Source of the DNA: Sulfurospirillum cavolei
GTDB lineage: Bacteria > Campylobacterota > Campylobacteria > Campylobacterales > Sulfurospirillaceae
Assembly (NCBI RefSeq): GCF_000813325.1
Contig: NZ_BBQE01000005.1
Length of the DNA stretch: 64,000 nucleotides
Direction: 5' to 3' (one strand)
Below, one piece after another: positions 61,433-64,000 of this stretch (within the stretch, counting starts at the first letter, position 1; the number at the start of each line of letters is the position of its first letter). The notes beneath the pieces are model-generated. The model did not search any database. It saw nothing but the letters and a program-made list of their open reading frames with translations, and was not told where the DNA came from. The translations under genes and the position numbers were made by a program.

Positions 61433-61856
61433 GCGATGCCTTCCACTTGGCGCTCAAAACGTCGCATTTGCGCAAGCATGCGCTATAGGTCATAAGCGTC
61501 GGAATAGCGACCGTTAAGCCGAGTGCCGTGGCTTTGAGCGCAAGCGAGAGTCCGGTTAAGACCGTATCGGTTTGGATATTGCCGGATTTTCCCATATCGT
61601 AAAACGTGACCATAATGCCTAATACAGTGCCTAAAAGCCCGATATAAGGCGCATTGGAGCTGATAATCGATAAGGCGGTCAGGTTGCGCGTCAGATCGGT
61701 TTCAAGCGTGTCGATGTCGCGGTAAGGCGTTACATCGATGTTGCGGTAAAAGAAAAAACGCTCCAACGCATAGGTGAGAGCCAGAAGACTCATCACCCCT
61801 AAAATACCGAAAATCGCATAGTCGATCCAGAATTTTAACGCGTCCATCAATTCCAT
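61422..61856 (-). CDS. exbB: ExbB-type proton-channel subunit
   Basis: 144 residues with three membrane helices (about residues 13-30, 70-88, 105-125) and the family core NAPYIGLLGTVLGIMVTFYD and ALKATALGLTVAIPTLMTY. Short for ExbB (about 150-240) but usual for Campylobacterota. Start either at 61856 or at the TGATG junction at 61847, where it meets the FmdE stop. Confidence 0.9.
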   Translation of the reverse strand: MELMDALKFWIDYAIFGILGVMSLLALTYALERFFFYRNIDVTPYRDIDTLETDLTRNLTALSIISSNAPYIGLLGTVLGIMVTFYDMGKSGNIQTDTVLTGLSLALKATALGLTVAIPTLMTYSACLRKCDVLSAKWKASRAA

Positions 61857-62377
61857 CCGCGCGAATAGGCTTTAAAACAATCCAAACAAACTTTTTTTCC
61901 CTCTTGCAAGCGCATTTTATGCTCAGGCGCACTCTCGCCGCATACTTCGCACACTTCCGAAGCAAACAAGCGTGCCGATTCGGGAAGCTCAAACGTCGGC
62001 TCTTTGAGCGTAAAAAGCTCTTCCAGCGGCGCGTTTAAGATCAACTCTTGCATGCTCTCGCGATCGATCGTATGACCGAAAGGGCGTTTAAAAACGATAC
62101 GCCCTTTTTTGCCGTTTTTGCGATCAAAAAAACTAAACGCTTGCTTCCCCGTGTCTTTATAGATGAGATTGCCTTTGCCGAAACTGCATCCTAAAAGCAC
62201 TTGAATCGCGTCGACTCCGCAGGCGTCGTTTTCGGTTACGCATACTAACTCTTCGTCTTTGCTAAATCCTACCATCCCCAACCACTCATGAGCGGCTTGC
62301 GATGCACGAAATCCGATGGCAAGTCCCGGACATGCGTGTCCGTGAAATGCGATACATTTTTCCCATAATTGTTGCAT
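61847..62377 (-). CDS. FmdE-domain protein with C-terminal zinc ribbon
   Basis: 176 residues. The N-terminal FmdE domain shows CIAFHGHACPGLAIGFRAS and DACGVDAIQVLLGCSFGKGN, with conserved His and Cys residues as metal ligands. The C-terminus carries a zinc-ribbon pair VCEVCGESAPE and KVCLDCF. FmdE was named from molybdenum formylmethanofuran dehydrogenase operons, but its function is unproven. Here it lies between a TonB-dependent receptor and ExbBD with overlapping codons on both sides, which points to a cytoplasmic step after uptake of a metal or metal complex. Confidence 0.88.
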   Translation of the reverse strand: MQQLWEKCIAFHGHACPGLAIGFRASQAAHEWLGMVGFSKDEELVCVTENDACGVDAIQVLLGCSFGKGNLIYKDTGKQAFSFFDRKNGKKGRIVFKRPFGHTIDRESMQELILNAPLEELFTLKEPTFELPESARLFASEVCEVCGESAPEHKMRLQEGKKVCLDCFKAYSRGWN

Positions 62378-64000
62378 TAGAAATGTACTCCTACCGTTAG
62401 CATCACGCTTCTGGGCGCGCCTTGGTAATAACTTGCCGCACCTGCTCGCGTATCGTCCGAAGCACTGATAGCCGATACATATTCTTTATCGAAAATATTA
62501 TCCACTTCCAGCGCAACCCTAAGTGTCGCTTTATCGTAAAAATTCTTTTGCGTATAAGCAAACTGAGCGTCGAATAGCCAACAATCGTCGATTTTATCGT
62601 GATTGCCCGCATCGCCGTAACGCTCGCCTAAATACCGTGCCATAGGAATAAATTCGAAACGACCGATTTTATATATTATACCCGTTTTCGCCATCCATTT
62701 GGGCGTATCGACGATTTGGTTGTCTTTGGCGTTAAGCGTCGTGCCTTGATAACTAATATCCTCGTCGTAAGTAAAGTGTACATAGGTCGGATTGACGAAG
62801 AACGTTAATTCGTCGTTAATAAAAGCGTTGATTTCCGTCTCGATACCGTAGCTGGTGGCTTTTCCGATATTTTGCTGATAGCTAATCGGCGAACCGCCCG
62901 AGAGTACCCTGCTATCGGAAACATTGGTCAGAAGGTTTGTGTGTTTTCCGTAAAACAAGGTCGGCGCAATTTCGAAGCTATCGTTTTTGTAACGTACGCC
63001 TACGTCGAAATTATCCGATTTCTCAAGATCATATCCGTCGAAAAGGTCTTGAACGCTTACTCCTGCGGCTTGAAACTGCGTGCGATAAGTATTGTACGTG
63101 TTCATGATCGGCATGTACGAGTAAGGTCGAATAAAGCTTTTACCGTAATTGGCATACGTTTGCCATGCGGCATCGAAATTATATGAGACGCCAAACGTCG
63201 GTAAAACGATCGAATAGGTTTCGCCGTCTCGATCCAAATCGCTTGCCCTAACCAGTCCGTAAGGTGCGGAAGTGCTTGTCGTATAGCCTAAGCTGTCGGC
63301 ATCTTCGAAACGAAAATATTTTAATCCGCCTTGCCAACTAAAGTCGCCGACGTTTCCGGAGAGTTTGAGGTAAGGACTATTAAGATAGGTGTCGCCCGAA
63401 GTACCGACGACGCCCATCCCTCGATACGAGAGCCCCGAAGAGGTGATGGCATAATTTTCGGTTGAGATTTCCATCAGCGATTTTTCGAAATGATAGCCGA
63501 CCACCGCCTTAAACAGGTCGTAACGGGCTTCAAGTTCGCTCATCATACCGTAACGCTCGATGTCGCGAACGCGTTTTTGAACCCTTCCTCCGTTGCTGGT
63601 GACGCCTTGGTAGATTTCGGTATCTTCTTTGGAGTAGTAGGGCTTCAGATTTAAGGCGTAGGTATCGTTAAACGAATGCGTTAAAATTGCTATCAGGTCA
63701 TCGTTTTGATATTCGCCTTTGTTGTAGTCGTAGTAGTAAATATCTTGCGCCGCGCTTCCCGTCAAGGCTTTATTATAATCGACGTTGTAGTTGGCTTTAA
63801 GATTTTGGGTTTGCGCATACGAAAGCGGTCGGTATAAATTTTGGTCTTGGTCGTTATGGTTGTACCACAATTTAAGCGTCGTCGCTTCGCCGATCGGTTG
63901 GACGAGAGAAAAGTTGGCGTTGACTCTAGGTCCTAAGTCGCCGTCTCCTCGCCATTTGTCGGCTTGCGCGTAGGAGATAGCTCCCGAGACACGCGTACCG
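62377..64000 (-). CDS. TonB-dependent outer-membrane receptor (5' end outside window)
   Basis: At least 541 residues of a beta-barrel receptor; the reading frame remains open to the window edge, so the plug domain and signal peptide lie outside. The barrel shows the alternating strand pattern (YALNLKPYYSKEDTEIYQG, FEIAPTLFYGKHTNLLTNV, LTFFVNPTYVHFTYDED) and the terminal strand SVMLTVGVHF with closing phenylalanine. DNIFDKEYVSAIS is the typical siderophore/vitamin-receptor end. Substrate unknown. Its stop overlaps the FmdE start (TAATG). Confidence 0.9.
   Translation of the reverse strand, partial: GTRVSGAISYAQADKWRGDGDLGPRVNANFSLVQPIGEATTLKLWYNHNDQDQNLYRPLSYAQTQNLKANYNVDYNKALTGSAAQDIYYYDYNKGEYQNDDLIAILTHSFNDTYALNLKPYYSKEDTEIYQGVTSNGGRVQKRVRDIERYGMMSELEARYDLFKAVVGYHFEKSLMEISTENYAITSSGLSYRGMGVVGTSGDTYLNSPYLKLSGNVGDFSWQGGLKYFRFEDADSLGYTTSTSAPYGLVRASDLDRDGETYSIVLPTFGVSYNFDAAWQTYANYGKSFIRPYSYMPIMNTYNTYRTQFQAAGVSVQDLFDGYDLEKSDNFDVGVRYKNDSFEIAPTLFYGKHTNLLTNVSDSRVLSGGSPISYQQNIGKATSYGIETEINAFINDELTFFVNPTYVHFTYDEDISYQGTTLNAKDNQIVDTPKWMAKTGIIYKIGRFEFIPMARYLGERYGDAGNHDKIDDCWLFDAQFAYTQKNFYDKATLRVALEVDNIFDKEYVSAISASDDTRAGAASYYQGAPRSVMLTVGVHF

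Overview
The window looks like a chromosomal segment of a free-living Campylobacterota (epsilonproteobacterial) bacterium, most like a Sulfurospirillum-type microaerophile or facultative anaerobe. The grounds are: the origin order ruvC-dnaA-dnaN-gyrB-queF; the purB-nrdA pair; a stand-alone FlhB C-terminal paralogue (FlhX); two sigma54-type flagellar promoters; a ThyX thymidylate synthase; and both an aerobic (NrdA) and an anaerobic (NrdD/NrdG) ribonucleotide reductase. Genes are packed tightly, with many ATGA or TAATG overlaps. I see no prophage, insertion sequence, CRISPR array or rRNA operon.

Layout. 0-7 kb: glmM (3' end cut off by the window edge), a potassium channel, rpsT-prfA, then bax-like/dapF/coaE on the minus strand. 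7-16.7 kb: purM-ydcF on plus, then a long minus-strand run (flhX, a FliK-like gene, rarA, an RsuA/RluB-type pseudouridine synthase, kpsF, rnj, rsmA). 16.8-20.8 kb: hisF, a nucleosidase-like gene, rlmN and a 31-residue membrane peptide, facing an FAH-family hydrolase and an RluA-type synthase. 21-28.6 kb: nucleotide supply (purB, nrdA, a racemase, nrdD, a split-off glycyl-radical piece, nrdG). 28.7-32.7 kb: secG, a polysaccharide deacetylase, frr, pyrE, an RDD protein and an MFS transporter. 32.7-36.6 kb (minus): a FliL-like protein, a DUF3137-like protein, lemA and typA. 36.7-43.6 kb: the hook operon fliK-flgD-flgE and a second, larger hook gene. 43.6-52.9 kb: thyX, the replication origin, dnaA, dnaN, gyrB, a degenerate GGDEF-EAL protein, queF and an HD-domain protein. 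52.9-57.7 kb: SRP RNA, ung, mutY, a drug exporter, a lipoprotein, a Sel1-repeat protein and four tRNAs. 57.8-64 kb: ilvD, marC, a Cys-rich small protein, and a TonB-dependent receptor-FmdE-ExbB-ExbD-TonB transport operon.

Three observations stand out. First, the large NrdD polypeptide ends at its zinc site and lacks the glycyl-radical motif. That motif (RVMGY) sits in a separate 54-codon gene overlapping the nrdD stop codon by ATGA, so the radical-bearing loop of this anaerobic reductase appears to be a detachable small subunit. Second, a 10-bp palindromic word, T(T/G)ACATGT(A/C)A, recurs 17 times by my hand count, where base composition predicts less than one. It lies inside genes and in intergenic hairpins, resembling the highly iterated palindromes of cyanobacteria or the uptake sequences of other competent bacteria. 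Third, the middle of the large hook gene (about 41,090-43,440) is AT-richer, with codon choice unlike its surroundings, while its two conserved ends look native; this is the pattern expected if the surface-exposed part was swapped in by recombination.
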